This document shows positions 45,612 through 54,539 of a stretch of 64,000 nucleotides of DNA, one piece after another. Under the pieces are notes generated by a model, which was given only the letters and a program-made list of their open reading frames with translations, ran no database searches and had not been told where the DNA came from. This DNA comes from JBBWZH01 sp035544115 (lineage in GTDB: Bacteria > Actinomycetota > Actinomycetes > Mycobacteriales > CADCTP01). The translations under genes and the position numbers were made by a program. Position 1 is the first letter of the stretch. Each line of letters begins with the position of its first letter. The stretch is from NCBI GenBank assembly GCA_963714145.1, contig OY970235.1, positions 8,122,001 to 8,186,000 on the forward strand, in the 5' to 3' direction.

Positions 45612-47192
45612 GTGGTCGGGCACGGCAGCGACGTCGGGTCGAACCTCGCTGCGCTGGTGCGCCGCGCCGCCGAGCGGGACCCGGATCATCCAGCCCTGAT
45701 AGCCGGCGGCACGGTGTTGCGCTGGGGTGAACTGGACGCCGCGGTGGACCGGGCCGCCGCCGCCCTGCGCGGGCTGGGCCTGGTTCCCGGTGACCGGGTG
45801 GCCCTGCAGTTGGGCAACACGCTCGACTTCCCGGTGTTGTATTTCGGCACGCTGCGGGCCGGTCTGGTCGCGGTGCCGGCGAACACCGGCTACACCCGGC
45901 CGGAGCTGAGCCACCTGCTCGCCGACGCCGCCGCCAGCGCGCTGGTCACCTCGTCGGTGGCCAGCATCGAGGCGGCCGCCGAGCTGCGCGCCGCGGTGCC
46001 GACGCTGGCCCATGTCCTGGTGGCCGCGCCATCCGGCCCGGACGGGACCCGGTCGCTGCCCGCGCTGCTCGCCGCCGCCGCGGCCAAGCTCCCGGACGGG
46101 CCGGCGGACGGGCCGGCGGACGGGCCCGGCCGCGGCGGGGAAGACCTCGCGGTGCTGATGTACACCAGCGGCACCAGCGGCCGCCCCCGCGGCGCGATGC
46201 TCAGCCACCGCGCGCTGCTGGCCAACCTGGAGCAGCTCGCCGCGATCCGGCCGGCCGTGGTCACCGGTGCCGACGTGCTGCTGCTCGCGCTGCCGCTGTT
46301 CCACGTCTACGGGCTCAACCCGGGGCTGGGCATGCTGGCCCTGACCGGCGCCACCGGGGTGCTGGTGGAGCGGTTCGACCCGGCCGAGACGCTGGCCCTG
46401 CTGGCCCGGCACCGGGTCACCAACCTGCCCGCCGCGCCGGCGATGTACGCGGCCTGGGCGGAGCTGCCGGACTTCGCCGACGCGTTCGGCACGGTCCGGC
46501 TGGCCCTGTCCGGGGCGGCACCGCTGCCGGCCGAGACACTGGCCCGGTTCGCCGCGGCCGGCGTCCCGGTCTACGAGGGGTACGGGCTGAGCGAGGCCGC
46601 GCCGGTGCTCACCTCGACGCTGATCGGCGGGGCCACCAAGCCCGGCTCGGTCGGCCGCCCGATCCCCGGCGTCGAGCTGGAGCTGCGGGACGAGGACGGC
46701 CAGCCGGTCGCGGACGAGGACGACGACCCGGGCGAGATCGCCGTCCGCGGCGCGAACCTGTTCTCCGGCTACTGGCCGGACGGCACCGGCGGGCCGGACC
46801 GGGACGGCTGGTACGGCACCGGCGACGTCGCGTACGCGGACGACGACGGCGACCTGCACCTGGTCGACCGGCGGCAGGAGCTGATCCTGGTGAACGGCTT
46901 CAACGTCTACCCGGCCGAGGTGGAGGCGGTGCTCGCCGGCCATCCCGCGGTGGCCGAGGCTGCCGTGATCGGGGTGCCGGACCGGCGGACCGGCGAGGGC
47001 GTCCGGGCCTACGTGGTGCGCGTGGCCGGCGCCGAGCTGACCGCGGACGAGCTGCTGCACTGGGCCGGCGGCGCGCTGGCCCGGTTCAAGCTGCCCGGCT
47101 CGGTGGAGTTCGTGCCCGCGCTGCCGCATTCGGCGACCGGAAAGGTCAGTAAAGCGCGGTTGCGTGAAGCGTCGACGCCCACCGCCAGGTAA
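45612..47192 (+). CDS. Acyl-CoA synthetase (AMP-binding), long-chain type
   Basis: 526 residues, ANL superfamily. Activates a carboxylic acid with ATP to the acyl-AMP and then acyl-CoA. Motifs: P loop LMYTSGTSGRPRGAMLSH, LPLFHVYG, A5 EGYGLSEAAPV, A7 WYGTGDVAY, A8 DRRQELILVNGFNVYPAEVE and the catalytic Lys in SATGKVSKARLRE. An Asp/Pro/Gly repeat (DGPADGPADGPG) precedes the P loop. The chain length of the substrate is not clear. It is divergent from bldN and followed by a glutaredoxin-like gene. Confidence 0.9.
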   Translation: MVGHGSDVGSNLAALVRRAAERDPDHPALIAGGTVLRWGELDAAVDRAAAALRGLGLVPGDRVALQLGNTLDFPVLYFGTLRAGLVAVPANTGYTRPELSHLLADAAASALVTSSVASIEAAAELRAAVPTLAHVLVAAPSGPDGTRSLPALLAAAAAKLPDGPADGPADGPGRGGEDLAVLMYTSGTSGRPRGAMLSHRALLANLEQLAAIRPAVVTGADVLLLALPLFHVYGLNPGLGMLALTGATGVLVERFDPAETLALLARHRVTNLPAAPAMYAAWAELPDFADAFGTVRLALSGAAPLPAETLARFAAAGVPVYEGYGLSEAAPVLTSTLIGGATKPGSVGRPIPGVELELRDEDGQPVADEDDDPGEIAVRGANLFSGYWPDGTGGPDRDGWYGTGDVAYADDDGDLHLVDRRQELILVNGFNVYPAEVEAVLAGHPAVAEAAVIGVPDRRTGEGVRAYVVRVAGAELTADELLHWAGGALARFKLPGSVEFVPALPHSATGKVSKARLREASTPTAR

Positions 47193-47274
47193 TCGGCACA
47201 ACCGGGTGCCACCCCCCTCGCCACACCGCGGGTCACGGCTTGGTCTACCCGGCCGCCGCCCGCCGCAAGCGCCG

Positions 47275-47280
47275 TACGCT
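47275..47280 (+). promoter_or_regulatory. -10 hexamer TACGCT of the glutaredoxin-like gene
   Basis: TACGCT is followed by 6 bases and ATG 47287; leaderless start predicted. Confidence 0.5.
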
Positions 47281-47286
47281 AGTGCG

Positions 47287-47535
47287 ATGCCGCCCGCTGA
47301 CCACCAGATCACGCTGCTGACCCGGGCCGGCTGCCACCTGTGCGACGACGCCCGGGCGGTGCTGCACCGGGTCGCCGCCGAGGTTGGCACGCCGGTGCGG
47401 GAGCAGGATGTGGATGCCGACGCCCAGCTGCGGGCCAGGTACGGCGACTGGGTGCCGGTGATCCAGATCGACGGCCGGGACCACGGCTTCTACCGGGTCG
47501 AGGAGGAGCGGCTACGCGCCGCATTGGCCCGCTGA
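47287..47535 (+). CDS. Glutaredoxin-like protein (Rv0508-like, DUF836)
   Basis: 82 residues, one thioredoxin fold. Active-site C16-H-L-C19 in LLTRAGCHLCDDARAVL, and the cis-Pro loop WVPVIQIDGR. The C-x-L-C form is typical of a small glutaredoxin-like family with unknown partners; mycothiol is a likely reductant in this organism but that is inferred. From memory Rv0508 precedes hemA in M. tuberculosis too. Confidence 0.85.
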   Translation: MPPADHQITLLTRAGCHLCDDARAVLHRVAAEVGTPVREQDVDADAQLRARYGDWVPVIQIDGRDHGFYRVEEERLRAALAR

Positions 47536-47584
47536 GCGGGCCGTTGCCAGCCCTTGACGACGCTCCCGGACGGTTAGTTGCCGC

Positions 47585-48067
47585 ATGCAGCCATCAGAGG
47601 TGGAAGTGACCGCCACGCTGGATCTGATCCAGCGGGAGTTGATCGTGCTCATCCGGCGCGCGCTGCGCGGCACGGTGCTGCACGGCGAGGGTGGCGAGCA
47701 CCTGCTCGACCTGGCCGCGTACTCGCTGCTGATCCGGCTGGCCGACGACGGCCCGCAGCGGTCCGGCGACCTGGCCCGATCGTTCGGGGTGGACAAGTCG
47801 ACGATGAGCCGGCAGGTCTCGGCACTGGAGCGGGCCGGCCTGGTCAGCCGCGAGGAGGATCCGGTGGACGGCCGGGCCTACCAGGTGGACATCAGCGAGG
47901 CGGGCCGGCGCAGCCTGGAAGGCACCCGGTCGGAGCGCCGCCGGGCGTACCGGGAGCTGCTCTGCCACTGGTCCGAGGAGGACCGGCGCGAGTTCGCCCG
48001 GCTGCTGGCCCGCTACAACGCCGACATGACCGGGATCGGCCGGGACCGCCGCCCGCCCGGGACCTGA
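47585..48067 (+). CDS. MarR-family transcriptional regulator
   Basis: 160 residues. The winged helix is at about residues 45-110: LAAYSLLIRLADDGPQRSGD, LARSFGVDKSTMSRQVSALE and the wing GLVSREEDPVDGRAYQVDIS. N- and C-terminal helices form the dimer. MarR proteins bind small molecules or sense oxidation. The target could be itself or the neighbouring acyl-CoA synthetase; no Cys is present in the sensing region, so an OhrR-like peroxide sensor is unlikely. Confidence 0.88.
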   Translation: MQPSEVEVTATLDLIQRELIVLIRRALRGTVLHGEGGEHLLDLAAYSLLIRLADDGPQRSGDLARSFGVDKSTMSRQVSALERAGLVSREEDPVDGRAYQVDISEAGRRSLEGTRSERRRAYRELLCHWSEEDRREFARLLARYNADMTGIGRDRRPPGT

Positions 48068-48074
48068 CCCGGTA

Positions 48075-48584
48075 TCAGCGTGACCTGAGCTCGCAGGGCG
48101 CGTCGATCTGCCAGTGCCCGTCCGGCCCGCGGTGTAGCGGTACGTACCGGGTCGCCCGCCGGGGAGTGGTGGCCACCAGCAGCGCGGTGTCCGCGGTGGC
48201 CCCGTTCACCGTCGACCAGCGGACCCCGTCATACGGGGTGGTCCTGGTCCATTCGGAGAGCCGGAGCACCTGGCTGATCCCCTCGGCCGGCCCGGACCGT
48301 TCGGCCTCGCCGATCGTCCGGCCGGGCAGCTCGGCCGTGTTGATCCAGACGCCGCCGCAGCTCACGCGGCTGCCGCCGAACGCGACCGGCTGGCCGCCCG
48401 GCCCGGTCAGCGCGACGTCGGCGAGCGCCGGGCCGGCGCCGGCGTCAGCCCCGGAGAGGGTCAGCAGGCCGGCCGCGGCGACCCCGGCCGCCAGCGCCAC
48501 CGACCGCGCCCGGCGTGACCGGCGATCGGTTCCCGGCGCGCCGGCCGGATGTTCGACCAGCTCAGCCGTACCGTGCTCACTCAT
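48075..48584 (-). CDS. Exported or membrane-anchored protein of unknown function
   Basis: 169 residues. A basic N-terminus and a hydrophobic helix at about 28-44 (SVALAAGVAAAGLLTLSG) look like a signal anchor. The outer part has two cysteines (SRVSCGGVW and DAPCELRSR) that may form a disulphide, and no known motif. Convergent with the MarR gene and divergent from rex. Confidence 0.6.
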   Translation of the reverse strand: MSEHGTAELVEHPAGAPGTDRRSRRARSVALAAGVAAAGLLTLSGADAGAGPALADVALTGPGGQPVAFGGSRVSCGGVWINTAELPGRTIGEAERSGPAEGISQVLRLSEWTRTTPYDGVRWSTVNGATADTALLVATTPRRATRYVPLHRGPDGHWQIDAPCELRSR

Positions 48585-48722
48585 CGTTGAGCCCTTCTCT
48601 GCGGACGCCCAGCGCTGTGGGCACCGTCGCTGGCACCCGGCTACCCGTCAAGAGTGCAAAGTCGGCGGTTCAGGTTCCACCCGGCTTCTGGCGGGGTTCC
48701 GCGGCCGCTGTACCGGGCGATT

Positions 48723-48740
48723 TTGTGAAGGCGTTCACAA
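48723..48740. promoter_or_regulatory. Rex operator (ROP) overlapping the rex-hemACDB promoter
   Basis: TTGTGAA-ggcg-TTCACAA is an exact match to the actinobacterial Rex operator TTGTGAAN4TTCACAA. TTGTGA (48723-48728) could also serve as -35 with TACGGT (48746-48751) as -10 at 17-base spacing, so bound Rex would block the polymerase. It lies 93 bases before ATG 48833. Confidence 0.9.
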
Positions 48741-48832
48741 GCCGATACGGTGTTAATAACAGACAAGCCGATATCACAGCGCGCCGGTAGACCGCTAGCC
48801 GGGGGTCATCGAGCGTGTGCGGGCAGGAGCCG

Positions 48833-49552
48833 ATGACCGACCCCAGCGACGCCGCCATCGCCTCGGCCGACGGCCGGGGCGAGCGCCGTAGCATCCCGGA
48901 TGCCACCGTGGCCCGGCTGGCCGTGTACCTCCGCGCGCTCACCGCGCTGGCGGAACAGGGCACGGTAACGGTCTCATCCGAGGAGCTGGCGTCGGTGGCC
49001 GGGGTCAACTCGGCGAAGCTGCGCAAAGACCTGTCCTACCTCGGCTCGTACGGGGTGCGCGGGGTCGGCTACGACGTGGCGCTGCTGGTCGAGCGGATCG
49101 CCCGCGGCCTGGGGCTGACCCGGGGCCGCGCGGTCGCGCTGATCGGCATCGGCAACCTGGGCCACGCGCTGGCCGGCTACGGCGGGTTCGCCACCCGCGG
49201 CTTCCGGATCGCCGCGCTGCTGGACGCGGACACCTCCCGGGTCGGCGAGCTGATCGCCGGGCTGACCGTGCGGCACATCGACGAGCTGGCCGAGATCGTC
49301 CGCAGTGAGCAGGTGTCCATCGGCGTGATCGCCACCCCGGCGCAGGCCGCCCAGGACGTCTGCGACCGGCTGGTCGAGGCCGGCGTGACCAGCATCCTCA
49401 ACTTCGCCCCGGCCGTGCTGGCCGTCCCCGAGTACGTGGACGTGCGCAAGGTCGATCTGGCCGTCGAACTGCAGATCCTGTCTTTCCACGAGCAACGCAA
49501 GTCACTTCGTACCCGTAGCCGGCGGCGGGCTGGTCTGGAGGAGGTCGGGTGA
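48833..49552 (+). CDS. rex: Redox-sensing transcriptional repressor
   Basis: 239 residues. N-terminal winged helix (RLAVYLRALTALAEQGTVTV, VNSAKLRKDLSYLGSYGVRG) and C-terminal Rossmann domain (ALIGIGNLGHALAGYGGF, with Asp at the end of strand 2 for NAD choice). Rex binds its operator when NAD+ is high and leaves when NADH rises. The first gene of rex-hemACDB, so haem synthesis and respiration respond to redox state; this order is known from Streptomyces. ATG 48833 has caggag upstream. Confidence 0.95.
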   Translation: MTDPSDAAIASADGRGERRSIPDATVARLAVYLRALTALAEQGTVTVSSEELASVAGVNSAKLRKDLSYLGSYGVRGVGYDVALLVERIARGLGLTRGRAVALIGIGNLGHALAGYGGFATRGFRIAALLDADTSRVGELIAGLTVRHIDELAEIVRSEQVSIGVIATPAQAAQDVCDRLVEAGVTSILNFAPAVLAVPEYVDVRKVDLAVELQILSFHEQRKSLRTRSRRRAGLEEVG

Positions 49553-50934
49553 GCCTGCTGGTGGTGGGGATGTCCTACCGCACCGCCCCGGTGACGCTGC
49601 TCGAACGGGCCAGTATCACCCCGGCCGAGGTGCCCGCGACGCTGCACGAGTTACTGCGCGGCGGGCACGTGTCCGAGGCGCTGGTGCTGTCCACCTGCAA
49701 CCGGGTCGAGCTGTACGCCGAGGTCGACCGGTTCCACGCCGGCATGCACGACATCTCCTCGGTGCTGGCCCGGCGGGCCGGCGTGGAGGTGCCGGAGCTC
49801 GGCGAGCACCTGTACGTGCACTACGACGACGCCGCGGTCGCGCACCTGTTCTCGGTCACCGCCGGGCTGGACTCGATGGTGGTCGGCGAGTGGCAGATCA
49901 TCGGCCAGCTGCGGTCGGCGTACGCGGTCGCGACGGAGCAGGACTCGGTTGCCCGCAGCCTGCACGAGACCTGCCAGCAGGCGCTGCGGGTGGGCAAGCG
50001 GGTGCGCACCGACACCGGAATCGGCCGGGCCGGCGCGTCGCTGGTGTCGATCGCGATCGAGGAGGCCGAGCAGACCCTGGGCCCGGCCCCCGGGGCCGGC
50101 CCGGCCGCCGGGCAGCCGCTGGCCGGCCGCCGCGCGCTGGTGATCGGCGCGGGCTCGATGGGCGCGCTGGCCGCGACCACGCTGGCCCGGTCCGGCATCG
50201 GTGAGCTGGTGCTGGCCAACCGCAGCCCGGGCCGGGCCGAGCAGCTGGCCGGCAGCCTGCAGGCCACCGTCCCGGCGAAGGCCGTGCAGCTGGCCGACCT
50301 GGCCGCCGAGCTGCCCGACGTGGACGTGGTGATCGCGTGCACCGGCGCGGTCGGCCAGGTGCTCAGCTACCAGGCGGTGGCCGACTCGGTCGACGCCCGG
50401 GGTGGCCGGCCGCTGGTGCTGATCGACCTGGCCGTGCCGCGGGATCTCGACCCGGCCACCGGCGACCTGCCCGGGGTGCGGTATCTGGACGTGTCCGGGC
50501 TGCGCGAGCCGGCGCAGGCGGTCACCGTGCTGGCCGATGTGGCGCAGGCCCGGTCGATCGTGGCCGAGGAGGTCGCGCACTACCTGGCCGCCAAGCGGGC
50601 CACCGCGGTCGGCCCGACGGTGGCCGCGCTGCGGGCCCGCGCCGCCGAGGTGGTCGAGGCCGAGCTGACCCGGCTGGACAGCCGGCTGCCCCGGCTCGAA
50701 CCGAACGTCCGGGCCGAGCTGGCGCACGCGGTGCACCGGGTGGTGCAGACCCTGCTGCACGCGCCGACCGTGCGGGTCAAGGAGATGGCCGAGCAGCCCG
50801 GCGGCGACGCGTACGCGGCGGTGCTGCGGGAACTGTTCGGGCTCGACCCGGCCGCACCGGCGGCGGTGACCACCGTCAAACCCGGCCCGGAGCTGGAAAT
50901 CGCGGGATCGATGTCGATGGGAGAAGAACGGTGA
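49549..50934 (+). CDS. hemA: Glutamyl-tRNA reductase
   Basis: 461 residues. Reduces glutamyl-tRNA(Glu) to glutamate-1-semialdehyde with NADPH, the first step of C5-pathway tetrapyrrole synthesis. Catalytic Cys50 is in LVLSTCNRVELYAE; VTAGLDSMVVGEWQIIGQLR is the family signature; NADP loop ALVIGAGSMGALAATTL; C-terminal dimer helix LAHAVHRVVQTLLHAPTVRV. It overlaps rex and hemC by 4 bases each (GTGA). Confidence 0.96.
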   Translation: MSLLVVGMSYRTAPVTLLERASITPAEVPATLHELLRGGHVSEALVLSTCNRVELYAEVDRFHAGMHDISSVLARRAGVEVPELGEHLYVHYDDAAVAHLFSVTAGLDSMVVGEWQIIGQLRSAYAVATEQDSVARSLHETCQQALRVGKRVRTDTGIGRAGASLVSIAIEEAEQTLGPAPGAGPAAGQPLAGRRALVIGAGSMGALAATTLARSGIGELVLANRSPGRAEQLAGSLQATVPAKAVQLADLAAELPDVDVVIACTGAVGQVLSYQAVADSVDARGGRPLVLIDLAVPRDLDPATGDLPGVRYLDVSGLREPAQAVTVLADVAQARSIVAEEVAHYLAAKRATAVGPTVAALRARAAEVVEAELTRLDSRLPRLEPNVRAELAHAVHRVVQTLLHAPTVRVKEMAEQPGGDAYAAVLRELFGLDPAAPAAVTTVKPGPELEIAGSMSMGEER

Positions 50935-51869
50935 CAGCGGTTGACTGGCGCCCGTTGCGGCTCGGGACCCGGGGCAGTGCCCTGGCCCGGGCCCAGGCCA
51001 GCGCGGTGGCCGCGGCGATCACCGGGCAGCTGGGCCGCAAGGTCGAGCTGGTCGAGATCACCACCCACGGCGACCGCTCCGCCGCGCCGATCCCGGATCT
51101 CGGCGGCACCGGAGTGTTCGTCTCGGCGCTGCGTGACGCGCTGACCGAGGGCCAGATCGACCTCGCCGTGCACTCGTACAAGGACCTGCCGACGGCCGCC
51201 GCGCCGGGGCTGACCGTGGCCGCCATCCCGCGCCGGGAAGACCCGCGGGACGCGCTGGTGGCCCGGGACGGGCTGACCCTGGCCGAGCTGCCGCACGGCT
51301 CGTCGGTCGGCACCGGCTCGCCGCGCCGGGTCGCGCAGCTGCGCGCGCTCGGCTACGGCCTGATCCCGGTGCCGGTCCGCGGCAACGTGGACACCCGGCT
51401 GAGCAAGGTCACCACCGGCGAGCTGGACGCGGTGGTGCTGGCCCGGGCCGGGCTGGCGCGGCTCGACCGGCTGGACGTCATCACCGAGGTGCTGGACCCG
51501 CTGCTGATGCTGCCGGCGCCCGCCCAGGGCGCGCTGGCCATCGAGTGCCGCGCCAACGACTCTGAACTCTGCCAGTTGCTCGGTACCCTTGACGACCAGG
51601 ACGCCCGGGCCGCGGTCACCGCGGAGCGGGCGCTGCTCGCCGCACTGGAAGCGGGCTGCACCGCGCCCGTCGGTGCGCTCGCTGAGGTCGCGGTCGGGGA
51701 CGACGGTCCCGAGCTCTTCCTTCGTGGTTCGGTGACGGCGGTCGACGGCTCTGATGCCGTCCGGCTGTCCGCCACCGGGCCGGTCCATACAGCCGAGACG
51801 ATCGGCCGGCGGCTAGCTGCCGAGCTGCTCGCCGACGGCGCGAGTGAAATTATGGGGAGCACGCGATGA
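50931..51869 (+). CDS. hemC: Porphobilinogen deaminase (hydroxymethylbilane synthase)
   Basis: 312 residues. Joins four porphobilinogens to hydroxymethylbilane. [36 protein letters not shown] (catalytic Asp), [26 protein letters not shown] and the dipyrromethane-binding Cys243 in [15 protein letters not shown] are all intact. It overlaps hemA and hemD by 4 bases. Confidence 0.96.
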   Translation: MTAVDWRPLRLGTRGSALARAQASAVAAAITGQLGRKVELVEITTHGDRSAAPIPDLGGTGVFVSALRDALTEGQIDLAVHSYKDLPTAAAPGLTVAAIPRREDPRDALVARDGLTLAELPHGSSVGTGSPRRVAQLRALGYGLIPVPVRGNVDTRLSKVTTGELDAVVLARAGLARLDRLDVITEVLDPLLMLPAPAQGALAIECRANDSELCQLLGTLDDQDARAAVTAERALLAALEAGCTAPVGALAEVAVGDDGPELFLRGSVTAVDGSDAVRLSATGPVHTAETIGRRLAAELLADGASEIMGSTR

Positions 51870-53414
51870 CGCGCGCGCGCAAGGCCGTTGGCCGTATCAC
51901 GTTCGTCGGGGCTGGTCCCGGCGACCCGGGCCTGCTGACCGTCCGGGCCGCTGAGGCACTTCGGTCAGCCGACCTGGTGGTGGTGGATCTCGACGTATCG
52001 GCGCTGGTCACCGAACTGGCCGGGGGTGCGGAGATCCGGCCGGCCGTGGGCGACCCGAGCGAGGTGGCCAAGGCGCTGGTCGCCGAGGCCCGAGCCGGGC
52101 ACGTAGTGGCCCGGGTGGTGGCCGGTGACCCGTTCTCGGCCGACGCGGTGGTCCGGGAGACCGCCGCGGTGGCGAAGACCGCGGTGCCGTTCGACGTCGT
52201 GCCGGGGGTGCCGGCCGAGGTCGGTGTGCCCGCGTACGCCGGGGTGCCGCTCGGCTCCGCGCACGCGGTGGCCGACGTGCGCGCGCTGACCTCGGCGGCG
52301 GACTGGGTCGCGCTGGCCGGAGCTCCCGGCACGCTGGTGCTGACCGCCACCGCCGCGCACCTGGGGCTGATCACGTCCGCGTTGACCGAGGCCGGCCGGG
52401 CCGGTGACGAGCCGGTCAGCGTCACCGCCGACGGCACCGGGTCGAACCAGCAGACCGTCACCAGCACGCTCGCCGACCTGGAGCGGGACGCCGGCGCGCT
52501 GGCCGGCCCGCTGGTCCTCGCGGTCGGTGCGGCGGTCGGCCAGCGGGAGCGGCTGTCCTGGTGGGAGAGCCGGCCGCTGTACGGCTGGAAGGTGCTGGTG
52601 CCGCGGACCAAGGAGCAGGCCGGCGCGATGAGCGAGCGGCTGCGGGCGTACGGCGCGATCCCGGTCGAGGTGCCGACCATCGCGGTCGAGCCGCCGCGCA
52701 CCCCGGCGCAGATGGAGCGGGCGATCAAGGGCCTGGTCGCCGGCCGGTACGAGTGGATCGTCTTCACCTCGGCCAACGCGGTGCGCGCGGTCTGGGAGAA
52801 GTTCGCCGAGCTCGGGCTGGACGCGCGGCGCGTTCGCCGGCGTGAAGATCGCCTGCATCGGGGAGGCGACGGCGGAAGCGGTCCGCGCGTTCGGCATCCA
52901 GCCGGAGCTGACCCCGTCGGGGGAGCAGTCCTCGGAGGGCCTGCTCGCCGACTTCCCGCCGTACGACGAGGTGCTCGACCCGATCGGCCGGGTGCTGCTG
53001 CCGCGCGCCGACATCGCCACCGAGACGCTGGCCGCCGGGCTGACCGAGCGCGGCTGGGAGGTCGACGACGTGACCGCCTACCGGACCGTCCGGGCGGCGC
53101 CGCCGGCGGCCGAGATCCGGGACGCGATCAAGTCCGGCGGGTTCGACGCGGTGTGCTTCACCTCCTCGTCCACGGTGCGGAACCTGGTCGGCATCGCCGG
53201 CAAGCCGCACGCCCGCACGGTGGTCGCCTGCATCGGCCCGCAGACCGCGGAGACCGCGTCCGAGTTCGGCCTGCGGCCGGCGGTGGAGCCGGAGATGGCG
53301 CAGGTGCCGGCCCTGGTCGACGCGCTGGCCGCGTACGCGGTGGCGCAGCGGGAGCGGGGTGCGACGCCGCCGCCGAAGAAGAACCGCCGGGCCACCACCG
53401 GCCGGCAGCGATGA
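51866..53414 (+). CDS. hemD: Uroporphyrinogen-III C-methyltransferase/synthase fusion, frameshifted
   Basis: About 515 residues after repair. N-terminal SUMT-like domain ([40 protein letters not shown]), then HemD, which closes hydroxymethylbilane to uroporphyrinogen III ([54 protein letters not shown]). One extra C at about 52829 moves the frame by +1; without it the text reads [20 protein letters not shown]. The unrepaired frame stays open to 54397 and would join hemB, a false 843-residue fusion. The fused form is normal for Actinobacteria, but the SUMT half lacks several usual residues. Confidence 0.9.
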
Positions 53415-54397
53415 CACCGGGCTTTCCCACCGCCCGGCCGCGGCGGCTGCGCCGGACGCCGGCGCTGCGCCGGCTGGTCACCGACGTCCGGCTGCACCCG
53501 CGGGATCTGGTCCTGCCGCTGTTCGTGAAGGAGGGCATCGCCGATCCGGCGCCGGTGCGCTCGATGCCCGGCGTCGTGCAGCACACGCTCGACTCGCTGC
53601 GCAAGGCCGCGCACGAGGCGGCGGAGGCGGGCGTCGGCGGGCTGATGCTGTTCGGCATCCCGGCCGAGAAGGACCCGGGCGGCTCCGCCGCGGACGACCC
53701 GGACGGCATCCTCCAGGTCGCGCTGCGCCGGCTGGCCGCCGAGGTCGGCGACGCCACCGTGCTGATGGCCGACCTCTGCCTGGACGAATTCACCGACCAC
53801 GGGCACTGCGGCCTGCTCCGGCCGGACGGCTCGGTGGACAACGACGCCACCCTGGAGCGGTACCAGTCGATCGCGGTCGCCCAGGCCACCGCCGGGGCGC
53901 AGGTGGTCGCGCCGAGCGGCATGATGGACGGCCAGGTCGGCGCCATCCGGTCGGCGCTGGACGGCGCCGGCTTCACCGAGCTGCCGATCCTGGCCTACTC
54001 GGTGAAGTACGCGTCGGGCTTCTACGGCCCGTTCCGGGACGCCGCCGAGTGCGCCCCGCAGTTCGGCGACCGCGCCGCCTACCAGCAGGACCCGGCCCGC
54101 ACGGTGACCGACGCGCTGCGGGAGATCGCGCTGGACGTGGCCGAGGGCGCCGACGTGGTGATGGTCAAGCCGGCGCTGGCCTACCTGGACGTGATCGCCG
54201 CCATCCGCGCCGCGGTCGACGTCCCGGTCGCCGCGTACCAGGTGAGCGGGGAGTACGCGATGGTCGAGGCCGCCGCCGCGAACGGCTGGCTGGACCGGGA
54301 CCGGATCATCCGGGAGACCCTCACCGCCATCCGCCGCGCCGGTGCCGACATCATCCTCACCTACTGGGCGGCCGAGGTGGCTCGCGGTCTGCGCTGA
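53411..54397 (+). CDS. hemB: Delta-aminolevulinic acid dehydratase (porphobilinogen synthase)
   Basis: 328 residues. Condenses two 5-aminolevulinates. Schiff-base lysines are Lys199 ([13 protein letters not shown]) and Lys253 ([12 protein letters not shown]). The metal site reads [14 protein letters not shown], with Asp in place of the middle cysteines, so the magnesium type is expected rather than the zinc type. The ATG overlaps the hemD stop. It ends the rex-hemACDB operon. Confidence 0.95.
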   Translation: MTPGFPTARPRRLRRTPALRRLVTDVRLHPRDLVLPLFVKEGIADPAPVRSMPGVVQHTLDSLRKAAHEAAEAGVGGLMLFGIPAEKDPGGSAADDPDGILQVALRRLAAEVGDATVLMADLCLDEFTDHGHCGLLRPDGSVDNDATLERYQSIAVAQATAGAQVVAPSGMMDGQVGAIRSALDGAGFTELPILAYSVKYASGFYGPFRDAAECAPQFGDRAAYQQDPARTVTDALREIALDVAEGADVVMVKPALAYLDVIAAIRAAVDVPVAAYQVSGEYAMVEAAAANGWLDRDRIIRETLTAIRRAGADIILTYWAAEVARGLR

Positions 54398-54427
54398 TCG
54401 CCGCCGGGTGTGATCTGAGCTGTTGTC

Positions 54428-54456
54428 CTGACATATTTGGACCCTGACAGTAGTCT
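54428..54456 (+). promoter_or_regulatory. Promoter of the hybrid histidine kinase gene
   Basis: CTGACA (54428-54433), 17 bases, TAGTCT (54451-54456). Predicted start near 54463, giving a leader of about 77 bases before GTG 54540. Confidence 0.55.
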
Positions 54457-54539
54457 CTCGCTACTCCTCGTGTCGGTCGAGGGGGGAAGCGGAGGACCAG
54501 AGGCGTGCGGATGGGAACCCGTCGGCTGTCGGCGGCCCG

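Noticed and set aside
54398..54539. A small gene between hemB and the hybrid kinase
   Set aside because: No start with ribosome binding site and reasonable codons; the stretch reads better as promoter and leader.
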